From assembly GCF_910591885.1 (NCBI RefSeq), contig NC_063272.1, positions 10,614,364 to 10,678,363 on the forward strand: a DNA stretch of 64,000 nt, written 5' to 3'. The notes under the pieces were generated by a model. It was given only the letters and a program-made list of their open reading frames with translations. It was not told the origin of the DNA and did not search any database. Numbering within the stretch: position 1 is the stretch's first letter; the number at the start of each line of letters is the position of its first letter. Source of the DNA: Bombus terrestris. Lineage: Eukaryota; Arthropoda; Insecta; Hymenoptera; Apidae. Shown here in pieces: positions 35,220-49,413 of the stretch. A program made the translations under genes and the position numbers.

Positions 35220-38200
35220 TTATCTAAAATTTTTGATAGTACATATAATTTAAATACTGACGCTTAACTATTTTATCCTGAGTGAACGATTTAATATTTA
35301 TTCCTCCTAATACTGTTATTGTTAAGCCATAGCCATAGATTAAGTATGATATTTTAAGATGAATTTAAATTAATCCGCTTTTAAATATTAGAATATTTCA
35401 TTCTTTTTTGTATTTTTATACTTATTTAGTGTGATAAATGGCATGGATTTTATTATATAAAATAGAGAATGTAAATGAAAATGAAGTGTTCCAAATGTAA
35501 ACAATTTATTCTAAATCTTCTAGATTTGAACTAGGTTGCTTAATTTTAAGGTATTTAATATTTATTGCTACTTTATCTTTCGCCATAAATTATATGGTTG
35601 GTTTTTATCATATAAAATACGACATATACAATGGTATACGTATAAACGGAAATAAAATATTCTACATTGAAATAACTTGTCGTAAAGTATCGTGAAGTAT
35701 CTATGGTCAAATGATACAATGTATGTGTATGTAATTACTATCATTCTGGCTAGTACAGGGTCTGCAATTGCTCTGATATAAATTCCACGTGTCATTAGAA
35801 GAAACAACATTAAGTGCGTGGTAATTAAACATCTATAAAGATGGCGACGAATTAATAATATGCTGATGTTGTATCGGATCGCGATATTTCTCGTGATTAT
35901 AAAAAGCGGGTCGTGCGTACGTCCGGTCCACGGTGATCACGTGTATCAATCGGCGCGGTTAATTGATAATAACAGTGCACTCTTAATGTCAGCATCCCGG
36001 CTAATTAGGATGTGGGCCTCTCTCGTCCAATTACCGTCATGTTATTATGAAGCCACTCTGGCTTCCCTTTATCCTGTTCTGTCTTCTTTCTTCCTCGCTC
36101 CTTTTCCTTGCGCTATGTTTCTCATTTTCTCTTCATGCTGCTCACTTTGTGATTTGTCGTTTGAAACCTATCACGTCGTTTTCTTTCGTTCTACGATCTG
36201 ATATTTTTATGTTGTTGTTTACAAACCAGAGTTCTGGTTCCTTCGTTTGGCTTGAACAAGACGTTTTTGAGAAAACATTTGGAAATAATTCGAGGATGAT
36301 CGAGCGTCAATCCGCATCGGAATCCGCATTAAAGATCCAAATTTCATGAAAAACAATACGCAACAATCATATTTATTTTCATTCGTTTATTTATATTAGA
36401 ATTTCACTTATATTATTCGTATTAGATATTAATCTATCAGTCTATTCATTTAGGTATTATATTCATAATAAAAAGATATTATCATATTGATAAATTAATA
36501 TATCAGTTTTATAACACTAAATGGAATGAATTTCTAATCAATTTAACAGTTTGATAACATCTAAGGAAACATATATTATTTTTAACTTACTTTCTGTTGT
36601 TTTAGAAAATTAAAGATAAATAGTACGAAAAATATACGTATATGAAAATCAGCTTGTAAAAGGAAATATTGATCTTGAACGATCGCCTTGTACTTCACGT
36701 AACGCCTTTCACTTTTTTATTTCCTCGCCAATTGAAACAGGTTGAAAACTAGCACTTTCCTCTATGTGTACTTTCATACTGCAGGATCTACAGCTTTTAT
36801 ACTTGGCGACAACTACTTTCGTTTCCACTTTTTTGCATTCCTTTTCCTTTGCCGACTGTCTCTTCTTCCTTTCATGTTCTACGCTTTCCCGCCACGGTAT
36901 CATCATGTACATGGTTATATCATTGCTCATCTGCTATATACCGATTCTTATCGAGTATATAACTCGTCTATAATTGCCATCGCAAGACCACCACAACATA
37001 GTTTACACTTTACGATCGCGAGCGAAAAAACGAAGATAAGCTTCGAACACGGTTGTTCACTAGCAAGGGGAAGAAATAACGTGAACATATCGGCATGATT
37101 ATTAATTTTTATGTTAGGAATTCACGATATAATTTTCTTGATTGCGGCACGGCTAGCAAACAAGAAACTTATCGTCTAGTTCTATCGTCCAATAAATAGT
37201 CGTTCGATGTCATTCTATTTGTTTTTCGTTTGTAGCTTTTGCTGTGATGGTAGGTTGGTGATAGTCAGGGACCTGGATCATGTAATTTCATACAGTAATA
37301 TTATTATGTCAAACACGCTGGTGAACAAGTTTAAAAATTGAAATATTTTTATAAACGAAGGTAACGAACAGCATAAATTTTGTACCGTAATAATTAGAAT
37401 ATAATTTCACGTTAATATTCTGATACAGAGAAGTAATTTTTTTTATTGCTGCTTCAATAAACGAATGAGCCATTCGTTTTTAATAGAAACAGATGGAATG
37501 TTCAAAAATACACATCTGTGCATACGTAAATACTACTTCAGATTACGTAGCACAATAAGAGATTTTTATTCGAAATTGTTTTTATACGAGTGGCAATATT
37601 CGTTAGAGAAGTAATATAAGTTCAAGATTTTATATATTGAAATAGTAAATACTTGCTAATTTCAATATTTGACTTTTTCTATTAAGTTTCTCTTATCTAA
37701 GATTCAAATTTTATAACAAATATAATATGTTCAGGTAAAAATATCACTTGGCACGAAGAAAGAAACTGAGAAAACTTGTTGTATGAATCTCATCATTGAA
37801 ACTATTTCTATCGAGTCCAAATAACGCTGCGGAATAAGAAAATACAGATAAATGCAAACATCTTTCTCCGAAATAAATTCAAAGTACATTATCTTACATT
37901 ATAAAACTAAAACAGATATTATTACTGCATTTTAATACAATTTTATTAAAATATTAGAGAAGCGATAGGATCAATAATGTTGCTGCTTCAGGTATCTTTG
38001 TCAACTACAATCAAAATCATCGATTACGCTTTAATGAATAGATTATCAGGCGAAGGTCTTCCTTTTACCCTCGTCTTTCGTTTTTCTCCCCTTTTACGAA
38101 GTGGTTATCATTTCATCAAATTATTTGGTACTTGAAAAGTCGTTAAGATAATTATTTAATGGAGTCTACGCTTTCACTCTAAATCTTTTGCGGTCGAATT

Positions 38201-38870
38201 ATTCTGACTTTATTCGGATGACACTTCGATCCTCTTTATCAATCTTAATATCGTTGTGGAATAACGAGTACGGTAAAATATCATCGTAAAAGCCTTGAAA
38301 GTATCGTTAGGAAATCGAAATTAGTAGGAAGTAAAAAAATCAGTGATCTTTCGATTCTTGAACCTATCCCGACGAGTAATATGTATTACGCATGGCAACT
38401 TGACAGATATATCATAGGTGTCAGGATTCAAATATTTTTCAAAATATAATAAGTCTCTTGAGAAACATGAGGTTCGCTGTGGGAATTCTTACACGGGACG
38501 AATCCTGGATTTTACGATTCTCACGAAAGCTACATCCATCCTACATGCGTATATGCATACATACATATAGAAAAATCGAATTTTCTTTTCGACTGCAGAC
38601 GTGATATGGGTAACGTATTGACCTTAATATTTATGAAAATATTTTACGAATAACTTTGTATTTCATATACCTATGTGTGACGTTCATATACGTTCAAGAC
38701 TTTTGAAATTGTACATACTGTTAACTGTCACGATGAAATACTTATCTTGTGCGAAAGAATGTACATTATGACTTCAAATTACTATTTATCTTATCCTACC
38801 ACCATAGACACAGTTTGAAATTAACGAAGATTGTGTAAGTGGCTACGAGCAACGTCGGAAATAAACCAAT
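35220..38870. other. AT-rich spacer with a weak stem-loop
   Basis: AT-rich. A stem of 10-base arms (ATATTGAAAT at 37634-37643, ATTTCAATAT at 37659-37668, 15-base loop) is present but not exceptional for such composition. The 35840-36340 part is more mixed. No gene recognised. Confidence 0.45.
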
Positions 38871-39879
38871 CACGAATAACTCTAAATTTTAATCATAACA
38901 TCAAAGTGATGTAACAAAGAAGGCCTAAACAAAACCAAAGTCGAGGACAAACACGATGTGGATGAATATCTACGCTGGTACGAAGGTAAAGAAAAGGACA
39001 ATAAGCGGAACAGAGACGAGGACAATGTCGAAGACAGCGACGGAGATGGTAATATTGTACAGCGCTCGTCGACATAGCAATAACAATAATGAAAGCTAGA
39101 AGGATTCTCCGATGCCCTTGATGTCGAGGCACGATCCCCCACCCTCGTCTTCAGTTTCGGCTCTTCAGCTTCCTGGGAGATTAGCATGAAGCTGGAGAAC
39201 AAGCGAACGAAGGGGATGAAGCAGGGGAGCGTATAATCGAATAACTAAACGATTGTGTTTGCAGCTGCTCGGGAATACTCGATTACAGAACAGATTTTTA
39301 GTCGCTGGGTTTATGGGATATTTTCCGTATCATGTTACATGTGGAGTATATCAAAATGATAACTCCTGCATTTAGTAAGCTATCGTATACATTATACGGC
39401 TATTTACGCGTTTCAATACAAAATCAAAATTGTGGAGAAACAAAACAATTTCTATAAACAGAAGCAGAAGCTTACAAGTAACGTTAAATATCGCTATAGT
39501 TCTCGAAAGCAACAAATCAAATTAAAGATACGAATATTGATAAAATAAAAAAAAACAGGTTCCTCGTTATCTATTATACAAAGGAAAAGAAATATAAAAA
39601 TAAAAAATTATAAATTCGTATAAATATCTGTAACAATAACCCAATGATAAATATATCGTCGATAATTGTCTTACTAAAGAAGATCGTGGTAGCAGACTGT
39701 ATATCAAATCGAACGATAGATTCGAACATCGAGTTCAAAGATTTATCAGAAATTTTCTCTCGTAATCCGACCATCCATTAAAGACTCCACTGCATCCCGC
39801 TTTTCCGCTTTTTCGAACTCTCATTCCCTTTTAAAGCTGCAGACTACTCTCGCTTCAATAACTTATTTAAATATTTGTA

Positions 39880-40420
39880 CCCATTAGTCAGCTTCTCTTC
39901 TTTTACGACTTCCGCGATCGGCAAGCACGCTTAGTTAATAACACGGTTCGACGGAGCAGGCCTTACAGAATTATTAATCTCGATACTGATCGTACCTGTA
40001 GCTTTATCGTTGCCACAGAATCGGCGGTCATCGCGCGACTAGCTAGGTTCGCGAGACAGGTTCAATTGGCCGTATAGGTGAGAAAGCGGTGGCGTCGAGG
40101 TTGCGCGCCGTCGCGTCGTCGTCGTCGTCGTCGAAGAGTAATTAGTACGCAACGGTCGTGCCGATAGCAACTTGCGATAAGGCTAATCGAATCGGGCCTG
40201 CAAATTACTTTCCACCTCCGGCCCGGTCCGCCGGTAATTGAATAACGTCCTTACGTCGCGCGTAATTCGATTGCTTTCGGGATAAGCAGATACCAGACTT
40301 GAGAACTGAGTAGAAAAGAGTGCCAGTGCGGGAAGAAATGCGACCAAGTAAGGCAGTGTGAAATTACCGCTCGCGATCTATTAAACTTCACGGTCGCGTG
40401 CAATTGAGAAGAGACAACGA
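39880..40420. promoter_or_regulatory. CpG-rich island with (GTC)n run and TAAT sites
   Basis: This is one of the most CpG-rich blocks. It contains a GTC repeat at 40115-40133 and several GTAATT/TAATCG sites (around 40140, 40185, 40235, 40263) of the type bound by homeodomain proteins. No open frame of note. I infer an enhancer or promoter. Confidence 0.4.
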
Positions 40421-40429
40421 AATGTTATC

Positions 40430-41690
40430 AGTTTACCATCACATTGAATCGCTCGTTTGTGATATGTATAGACTTGTAACAAAGACATAGGAATTTTAAT
40501 ATACAACTTTCAACTAAGATAACATTCAACTTGGACGTATATTATTAATGTCGCATTTTATTTATTTTCTTCGTATTAAATTTCAATTGAATATTCCAAT
40601 TTTTGTTTTGTTTTGGAAATATTAAAATGGTTACTCTGTTATTAGAGCGTACCAAGGAAAACAGTAACCTGTTTCTATTCTTTGTAATTTGAAAATGTCT
40701 GTAGCGTGTATTAGTGCTTTAATAAATTCTATAAATATTCCTCTTACAATTATTAACTCTTAGACGCTTTGTTCATCAATTTAATCTGTTTAACAAGTTT
40801 TGAAAAGCGATTAATTAATTCTTTTAGTTTTCTATTTATCGACTCTTAACCTTGCTTATTATAAGCAAGCGTTTTACATCTCTCTAGATACCAGCGTTCA
40901 AACTGTCAGTGTTTAGAAACAAGACTAGTTTAAACAGCTTCATCGGTTAGTGGTTCGCGTGGACCTGAGGTATAAACTCGGAGTAATGTAATTAAGAAGC
41001 TTACCACTGGCTCGCTTCAGATTTCCCAATTGACGCTGAAATTTTCAAACTGCTGTAAGTATATTTTCGTGCGATACAAATACAAATAATATAAAGACGG
41101 AAAATTCAAAGTATCATATATATGTATATTATCTCGACACGAACGAAAGATTTTATTTTACAAACACAGAATATTTCTGTAAATATTTTATTACACCGTC
41201 TGTGTGATAAAATATTTCTTCAATGTTCATATATCATACGTTAACTTTTCATTAACTGTGTGTTTGCAATAAGTACATTATGACTTTTATATACATTTTA
41301 ATATTATTTTCAAGTCTTACCACTATAATCATGATAATCAAGTCTTGACACGGTATTAATGAAATTCGAACAAATTTTGTATAATACATATAATATACTG
41401 ACGAAACTCTTGTACAATAACTGTTCAAACACTTTTATAAAAAAGGATTGTAATTTTTCAGATTAATCAATATTTACGTTTCTTCCGAAATTACCATCGA
41501 GCATAGCCAATATCATGGTATACAGGACTCTTAAAACAATAACGATGATAAATATACTTTTCTCAGGTGCAGATCCCGAAGGCGAGTAACACAAAAAGTT
41601 ATCCCTCCGTTAGAAATAAAAATGTTTCATCAAAATATTTACCGTGTTTCATTGTCTCGATAGTCGGATAATGCTTAAAGAACAAGTATC
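40430..41690. other. AT-rich spacer, nothing recognised
   Basis: AT-rich with short frames only; the last 100 bases pass into the next island. Confidence 0.5.
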
Positions 41691-42203
41691 CACGATTCAG
41701 CGACCGCTCTTGGTGGCTCCCCATGATAATTACTAAACAAACGGACAAACGAGCAAGGTCCTTCTTCTTCGCTTTTTCCTGGTTGATGCTCGAGAGCTCT
41801 CGAACAATGTGGTCGCGTGACAATGACGTACTTCGCTGAATGACCGTCGAGAGAGACGCCGTATTTGCAGACGAACTGCTGTGACGTACAAAGACATTTC
41901 GATGTGATTGTCCGGTCTAACTCGCTTCTTCTCCTAAAGTCATCAGTCGAATGCCAGAAAGGAAAAAAAGAAGAAAAGAGGCAAAGGAGGTAACGAAGAT
42001 GCCGAGGAAGAGGAGACGGAGAATGAAATCGTAGTAAAGGGAGAAAAAGGGAAAATGGAAAATATGGTGGAGGACATAGAGAGTAGAGTGACAGGTTTCC
42101 TTATTGGGACGAACAACTGTCTGACCAGTTCAGACTAGACCGATAGAAATACCGAAGAAAACGAGCACTACGAAGCGTTTCTGCATATATAAAATAAAGT
42201 TGA

Positions 42204-42252
<49 letters not shown>

Positions 42253-43450
42253 TGTCGCTTGTGCTTCTTTGACAATCGAATTTCTCTCAACAGTAAAGAG
42301 AGAATATCCTGCTGTTTTAAACGTAATAATCAGAGAAATCGAAATACAAAAAGCTCAGTAGCGATAAAAAAATTACGTTATCTCGTCCGGTCGACAGACA
42401 GCAACGATACTTTTCGAACTCTGAATTTCCAGTTCAAAGAAGCGGAAGGATTGCAAACTATGGCGCACGCGAAAAGTTGACTAGCTGGTTGGAAAGAAGC
42501 AGTTGGAGACAAAGGGAAGGGAACAAGAAGAAAAGAGTAAGATTCGAAGAGAAACGGAAGGTCCAGATGCATTATAAAGGGACAGACAGGGGGTACCCCA
42601 ACTACCGGGGCAACTCGAGCTGATGGAACTGACTGCAAAGAAAGCTGTCGGACACCATATCCTCGTGCAGAGGATAGCATGGGGGTGGAGATGGTATTGG
42701 GTCCTAACGGGTAGATTGCACCGGTAGCTTCGGGCCACGTTACAGGGGATCGAAGATGGCGGCACGGGATGAGAATGCAGCTGGTTTCCTGGACGCTCGG
42801 CTCCGGGCAGCGTAGTCGAACGAGGGTGGTGGATAGTAGTGGAGTAGGTGGAGAGACAGAAAAGGGAATAACGCAAGAAAACGAAGAGGGCGGACAGCTC
42901 ACGGTCACCGTACAGTAGGCGCTTAATTGTGTCGCGGAAATACTCAGACAGACGGATTCCTTTAATAATGTGCCCGACGGCGCGCTCAACCGATTCACCC
43001 TCTTGACGTTTTCTTGTTTTCTTCTTTTCTCTTACGCCCCCTACCGCCGCGCATCTCCTTTCACCGGTTCCAATGTCGCTGGTCTTCCCTGTGGTGCATG
43101 CGACTGGACCGTGCAATTAAGTACACAGCCTGAAGGACGCATCTTCCACGGGTTCAGTAGTCTTGCACGATCGAACCATCCAACTACAAGTACATGATTA
43201 GGAATATTGAAAGAGTGATTTCGTGCTATCGAGTTATCCGCTTTCCAATACCGGCGATGAAGGACTTTCCTTCCGATGAAAAGCTTTCACGGTGAAAGGG
43301 AGGCAATTGCAGCTTTCCCTGTTTCAGGCAGCCTTGCGTTACACGAAGGAGTCTGTTTTATCCCTGTGGCAGTTTAAAGTTACGAACAACGTTCTGTACG
43401 GTTTGAAATAGAGAATCGCGGTGGTGATCGAACTACGTTGCAATTATACA
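41690..43450. promoter_or_regulatory. CpG-rich island with purine tracts and a skew switch
   Basis: The plus strand is purine-rich at about 41940-42080 and 42480-42560 and then turns pyrimidine-rich at about 43000-43075. A TATATAAAAT box-like site lies at 42186-42195, directly before a long GA microsatellite. Two overlapping minus-strand frames (42378-42998 and 42481-43116) exceed 200 codons, but both begin at non-ATG codons and show no domain. I read the whole as promoter-like or 5' UTR-like non-coding DNA. Confidence 0.4.
42208..42248 (+). repeat. (AG)20 microsatellite
   Basis: Uninterrupted AG repeat of 41 bases, the longest perfect dinucleotide run in the window. It is a potential GAGA-factor-like binding site and a likely polymorphic locus. 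Confidence 0.95.
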
Positions 43451-43459
43451 ACGTTCAAC

Positions 43460-46400
43460 GCTTTAATGCTAAATTTGTACACCGAGGATGCGATCACGAA
43501 ACATTTAGTTTTATTATTAGATAGGTTTCGTTTTTCAAATACGCATGAAATTGTAGCAACGAGAATTTAACGCGACTGTTTATTACGAATGATTTACTGA
43601 CTTTCAGTCAAAAATTCAGATGATCGATTTATTGGCAAACTACCATTTTCATATCCTCTGTCACCGTTATTTATCTTGATGAAACTTCGTAATCGAGCAC
43701 CTTTTGATTTTTTCTCTTTATTTCTTAAGAATTATTAACTACTTGAAAATTGTCTTTCTTCTGATTGAATATGACCTGATAAGCTTTCTGAACGTCTTGC
43801 GAAACTTCATTATCGTTAATCTCGTTATTGTTAAAAAGTCAGAGAAGGTGGTAAAAAAATAATTAATTCTTTATTATCCTTCATTCCATCCTGATGATTT
43901 CTTTTATGTCACTATTTTATTTCTTATATACTGCTCATTTTCTTATTGAGAATCTACTTATACTCATAGAGTTAATTTAATGCACTTGCAAATAACATTC
44001 AATAGATTATAATAGTATACTTTAACAGTAAAGTAATAATTATATTTTACTACAATAAAAAATGTTAAATATCTCTTAAATAATAGCAGATCTTTAACTT
44101 TATAAGCAGTTCGATAACTAGTTGATTAATAGTAGACATATTTCCAGCATTCCTATTTTCAATTACGACAAAGTAGCTGTTCGTATGTTTCATCTCTAAG
44201 CATAGTAGGGCATGCTACATAGAACGAACGTAATTTGTTTTAAAACTTCTTTCATTAGAGTATCTGTTCATTCAAATGCTCGTTGTAACTACGCTAACTA
44301 CACTAACAACCTAACTATCTACACGTGAGATAATAAACGATTTGTTTGGCAAAGGATTAATCGTAGGAATATCAAACAAGCAGAAAGTTGTATGCAGTCG
44401 ATGTTTCGATTGATCGATCAATACCAATAGGAAAACAACACAGTTGTTTGTCCGATATACGGTTAAGAAACTTTGGTAGAATTCCAAAATGATCGTGGAA
44501 GACGTTATAACCGAAGAACTTCTTTATGGAGTCGATGAACCGTTTCTTTGACGGATCATCCAGCTCCAGTCAGTCGACGACGTAATCTGTCTGAGCCTTG
44601 AGGCATGGGCGTCGCTACTCTCATTTTGTTTCTGGAAAAAAGTACGCGAATCCTCAGAAAATCTACACTTTCGTAAATGTGGCTACGTCGATCTCTATCA
44701 TTGGCTATCTTTGGTTGCACGTCGAAGATAAAGATCCACTCTGCCTCTTCGCTCTCCCTTTAAAAAGTCTCCCTGATGATCGGCCAAGTGTCGTTGTCGT
44801 AAGATGCTTGCTTCATGTTCTTTTGTTTTTGAACGCTCAAGGGCCTAATTAATTAAAAGGGTGGCCTTCCTTTTCTACAGAGAATCTTTTGAGGTTTTTG
44901 AGGAAATGGATTACGGGAAAACTAGAAGAGGAGAGGGAGAAAGCAGGAGAGAGAGGGAGATATGGGAAACAAAACAAAGATACCAAAAGAGAGAAGCTAT
45001 ACTGAGAGTGGTTGAACTCGTTAAGTCATTCTGTTCCTTTACAGCATATAGAAATGTTCTCAAGAAAGTAATTAAATTTAATTAATTAGATGTTGATGAT
45101 GTATTATATGATGCATTAATGCGATATATGAAAGGTAAGGTATCTTACCAGCACATAATTAGTAAAGGCATATATATGGTCAGATACCGTTAGATGTACA
45201 AATTAACAATAAGTATAAAGCGGTATACACAAAGAATAACAGTAAATTTTTTAATATTTTTAGCGATTTGTACACAAGAAATTTATCGTAAATGCAAGAA
45301 AGAAGTGAGGTGAAACAGAAAATAAATTAGAAATCGAGTATTTACATTGGTCCTTCATTTATCATGTATCACATTTCCCATGTTCTATCGATTAATTCAA
45401 TATTTCCAATATTCTATCAATCGGGTACATGCATTTAGATCTAATTGTAATTGTATCAATAAATTTACAAGATTCCTATTCTATTGGTAGATGGTTGTAA
45501 TACTATTTTGTAGATGTTTTATTTATCGGATTCAATGGAGAAAGCATTCGAGTACGTATGAACAGTTTATATTGCAGTAGCGTTTCATTCAAATAAATAA
45601 TAAGGTTTCAATGACATTTAATCGATAAATTTAATCGCTGAGTCATACGCACGCTATGCGAAAATGATACGTATATTTTGAATGAAAGTACACAGTAGTA
45701 GGACAATTTATAAAGAGATGTTACAGTTTAAAATTGAAGAGTAAAGAAAAAGATAGAGAACGTCTATTTTTAGCGATTTAACAATGTACAGCACATTCTG
45801 TTGATGGTAACTGGATTATAGGAATTTCAAATCGCAGTGAGTTACAACGCAAATGTGTTGATATCGGATATTGTTAAAGGTTTGGTACGTCTATTGGATT
45901 AAATAGATGTTGTTAAATCATCACATCGATGTCATCGATAGCTATGTTGTTAAATAGCGGATAATATTTATTCTGCATTGAAACAAAACAGAAAATATCC
46001 TCGGTCTTCCTACCTTTATCGTTCTTGATTAGCGTGTTTGCATTTACGAGGGATAATAAAGCCTTATTCAGTGTTTACAAAAAGCATTTGAACATACCCT
46101 TATTTTGAAATAAAGCGCCTTTTTATCAGGTTTTACATTTCATCCCCACAGCATCAAATTTTTATAGTCGTACGAAGATACCACTAAATAATACGAAATT
46201 CAATAAACGTGGCCCTAATTAATTACCACGTAAATGCTATAATAAATGCAACGGTGTGTAAATACTTTTTATAGTCACTGTACGTAAGAAGCAATATCTG
46301 ACGATAAATATAATGAATATTCGTGAAATATGTTGATACCGATAGAAGTGGACGTTTCTTAATTTAATTCAAGAAATGAAATTTAAGCGATCGTAAACAA

Positions 46401-46490
46401 TAATTTTCTTGCTTATTCTCAAGACTATAAACTTCACATTACGAACAATACAGTTACATTTATTGATCGTCGCCTTTTTACCGGTGGACT
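43460..46490. other. AT-rich spacer
   Basis: AT-rich throughout, apart from a mixed patch at about 44480-45010 that includes a purine-rich stretch at 44920-45000. No gene or transposon recognised. Confidence 0.5.
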
Positions 46491-46499
46491 AAAGCATTA

Positions 46500-47210
46500 A
46501 GCCTTGATTTCCTCAATAAAGCTTTCTTAAGACGTTTCTTGTTCTTTTCTCCTTACCCTTCGGTTGTAAGCCGAGGCACAGCCAACTTTTATCATAGTAA
46601 AAATGACAGCATCGAAACGATAACAATCGATCGGCTCGCTGTCACTAAAGAAGAATGCCGGTTTCAACGAACGGAAGCTCTTCATCGGATAACACTGCGG
46701 AGCAATTGACATAATGAATGCAATTTTATTTGAAGCACCATGGACGGGAGGTCGAAGTGAGTTGTTACCAGTCGCGAATGACTAACGGCTTCGTAGCGCG
46801 GAGCGGTTCGAGCAAGTAGAGAGAGAGAGAGAGAGAAAGAGAGAGGAAAAAAGAGAAGAAAGAATCCGTGGGACGAAGCCAAAGGAGAACTAAGGACGAT
46901 TGCCATTCGCATTATCGGCCTGTCGATGTTATTATTTATGACGTCGTTAACTTAGGCGCAAAAATTCACCTTGTGTGCGCATTAATCCAGCCCCCCAGAC
47001 ACGACGCGATGCGACGTTTATCTTTATCCCCGTCAATCTGACGTTGCGCTCATAAATATGAATTGCCGAAAATCGTGCTTCTAATGCTTTGACATAGTAG
47101 CCTTGAACGTTCATCGATTTCACTTTCTTTAAACCGAGCCGAGCTTTCGAACTTCCTGCCACCGTTCTCATCGATTTTACTCTCTGTTGGATGCTGCGAG
47201 AAAAACATAC
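46500..47210. promoter_or_regulatory. CpG-richer island with (GA)n run
   Basis: Elevated CpG and a GA microsatellite at about 46819-46836 within a purine-rich stretch. Short minus frames have no domain. Candidate regulatory block. Confidence 0.3.
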
Positions 47211-47364
47211 GGATAGTCCAGATATTAACGATCTACACCTCGTCTATTTATATTACCACACCGTATTTACACTTTTCGGTTCGTGAAATGAATTCGATAA
47301 TATATTATGCAGATATTAAATTGTAATATATATTCGTCTCACTGACGTCATTCTCATTCATTGA

Positions 47365-47391
47365 CAAGTGCATACACACACACACACTTGT
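47365..47391. repeat. (AC)7 run flanked by a short inverted repeat
   Basis: An AC run at 47374-47387 overlaps an inverted pair, ACAAGTG (47365-47371) and CACTTGT (47385-47391). It is a short simple repeat. Confidence 0.6.
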
Positions 47392-47425
47392 AACTGATAC
47401 ATACTAAATTTTTGATTATTTTAAT

Positions 47426-47625
47426 GTTAAGTTTATTCAAGTTAATTTAGTATTAATCTAAGTCAAGTTATTTAAGTAATTAGGATATTATATCATTTAA
47501 ATAATTATTTTAATAAGAATTTATTTATATTATTGTTAAGTTTATTCAAGTTAATTAAGTAATTAAGTTATCATTATCATAAGTCATTTAAACAAGTATT
47601 TTAATAATAATTTATTGTGATTCTA
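47426..47625 (+). repeat. Two-copy tandem duplication, about 109-base unit
   Basis: The first 22 bases of each unit are identical (47426-47447 and 47535-47556, both starting GTTAAGTTTATTCAAGTTAA). A second anchor, TCATTTAAAnAAnTATTTTA, lies later in both units. The second unit has small deletions. The sequence is AT-rich and non-coding. Confidence 0.75.
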
Positions 47626-48049
47626 GAGATTGTGTCAACGATCTGTTGATGATAACAGATTTCCAGTTGTTATCCAAGTTTCTTAATGTACGAATTCTAA
47701 ATTAGCTACAACGAATGTACCTAAACGGTCTTCGGCCTGACAATATGTATTTTTTCCAGTCATACAATTTTTATGTGACGTAGAAAATATGTCAGAAAAA
47801 GCTCGATTATGTTAACAAGTGTGCAATTAATCTTATCGGAAGATAAGGAAAGTACATAACATTTCAATGGACGGCGGAGACTGCAATACTCTTGAAGAAA
47901 ATTCGTACCCTTATGATGGTATTTTAACATCGAACAGGTAAACGCGTAAAATGCTACTTGGTTATTCTAATTAACTCGGATTCGTAAATACATATTGAAC
48001 TTAATCCCATAATATCATACGGTAGTTATTATAGCTACTTTAATACTGT

Positions 48050-48910
48050 ACGTACATACGCTTAATAAGAACATTAACGCGTTCGCGCCATACCACGTTA
48101 TTTCGCTATTGCTATTCGTAAATGCTTCTTTAACCGCAGTAGTACGCTCGTTATTAGCGAATCGCGTTTCGCGTTAACTGAAGCACGTATTAGCCAAATT
48201 CGTACGATTTTCCATCGTGCGAACAATCGTATTACGACGAGTCTATCCTCGATTTTGATTCTGGTATGTAGAGTATAGACCTAGCAGTCGGATTGAATAT
48301 AACGCAATGGCAGCAGCAGCAGTGCGTTAACGTCGTAAAGAATAATCGCGCAAACCCTCGGCTTCTTCATTATTTCTCGTGCAAAGAATCGAGACGTTGG
48401 CCTGCCACGGCCCTCGTATACATTTTTCTATTGAACCGGCAGAGATTGCGTTTGTCTGGAACACGTTCTCTCGGCTCGAAAAGATTTTCATTGTGCTCTG
48501 TAATAACGTACGAATAGTCGCGGTAGCGTGGTTACGAAACGTCGCGTCACACATTGTGCTGGTCAAGAACTGTTCGACGAGGTCTCTTGCCTCGCATTCG
48601 ATAGATCGCGGTGCTATTTTAATTTTCAACAACTCTGTCGATCCACACAAACTTAGAACGTCTGAACGGTAAGTTAAGGGAAGGAACGATTGATATTCGG
48701 TCTACTGCGTCGAGAGTTTGGATTGTTTTTAATGTGAGCAAGATTCATACAAGAAATGAATATTCCGACTCGATTTGCTCAGAATGCAGAACGAAATGTA
48801 GATTTTACGTAAACGATCGGTGGATATTGTAAGGGAAATGGTAACGATCCATCGATGTACGGGTTTGTTCCGTTTACTCCGAAGTTACGCGTAATTCCGA
48901 ATTAATTAGA
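48050..48910. promoter_or_regulatory. CpG-rich island open on both strands
   Basis: Elevated CpG. The frames 48293-48517 (plus), 48379-48672 (plus) and 48327-48650 (minus) overlap one another, none starts at a convincing ATG, and none has a domain. I read it as non-coding. Confidence 0.3.
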
Positions 48911-49413
48911 ATAATAAATCGGAATAATACGTAAAGTAAATTCTTCGTATCATTGCATCTTTCGTGCTAAATTTTTTCGGAGATATCGGAGATGTAATGA
49001 GACTAAAGTGATTTACTAAGATATATAAAAATGTCGCTTCTGACAAATCCACAAGATTCACTTTAAAAATGAGCCTCTTCTCTGTAAAATACTGCCTCTT
49101 TATTACAGAGAAAAGCAATAGAAATCAGTAGCTTCAGATCTAATTCATGGCAAAGCAGCTCCCGTTTTCGATTTACAGTTTCAGCCACTGACAGTTTCAG
49201 TCACACAGAGTAATATCTTGAATAATGCTTTACGCAGATGTATATAACGAAAATATATCTATTTTAACATTCTGACAGTTTCTACAAAAGTAATATACAC
49301 ACGTAAGATGTTTCTTAATAAATTATTGCTAGACTGGATATTTATGCATTTCGACGAGTGTAGATATACAAGAACGTATAAAGAGATGCACAGATACGAG
49401 AATACATAAAATA

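Noticed and set aside
42378..43116. Two overlapping minus-strand frames of more than 200 codons
   Set aside because: Both open on non-ATG codons (GTG and TTG), they overlap in different frames on one strand, have no domain, and lie in a G+C- and purine-biased island where stops are rare.
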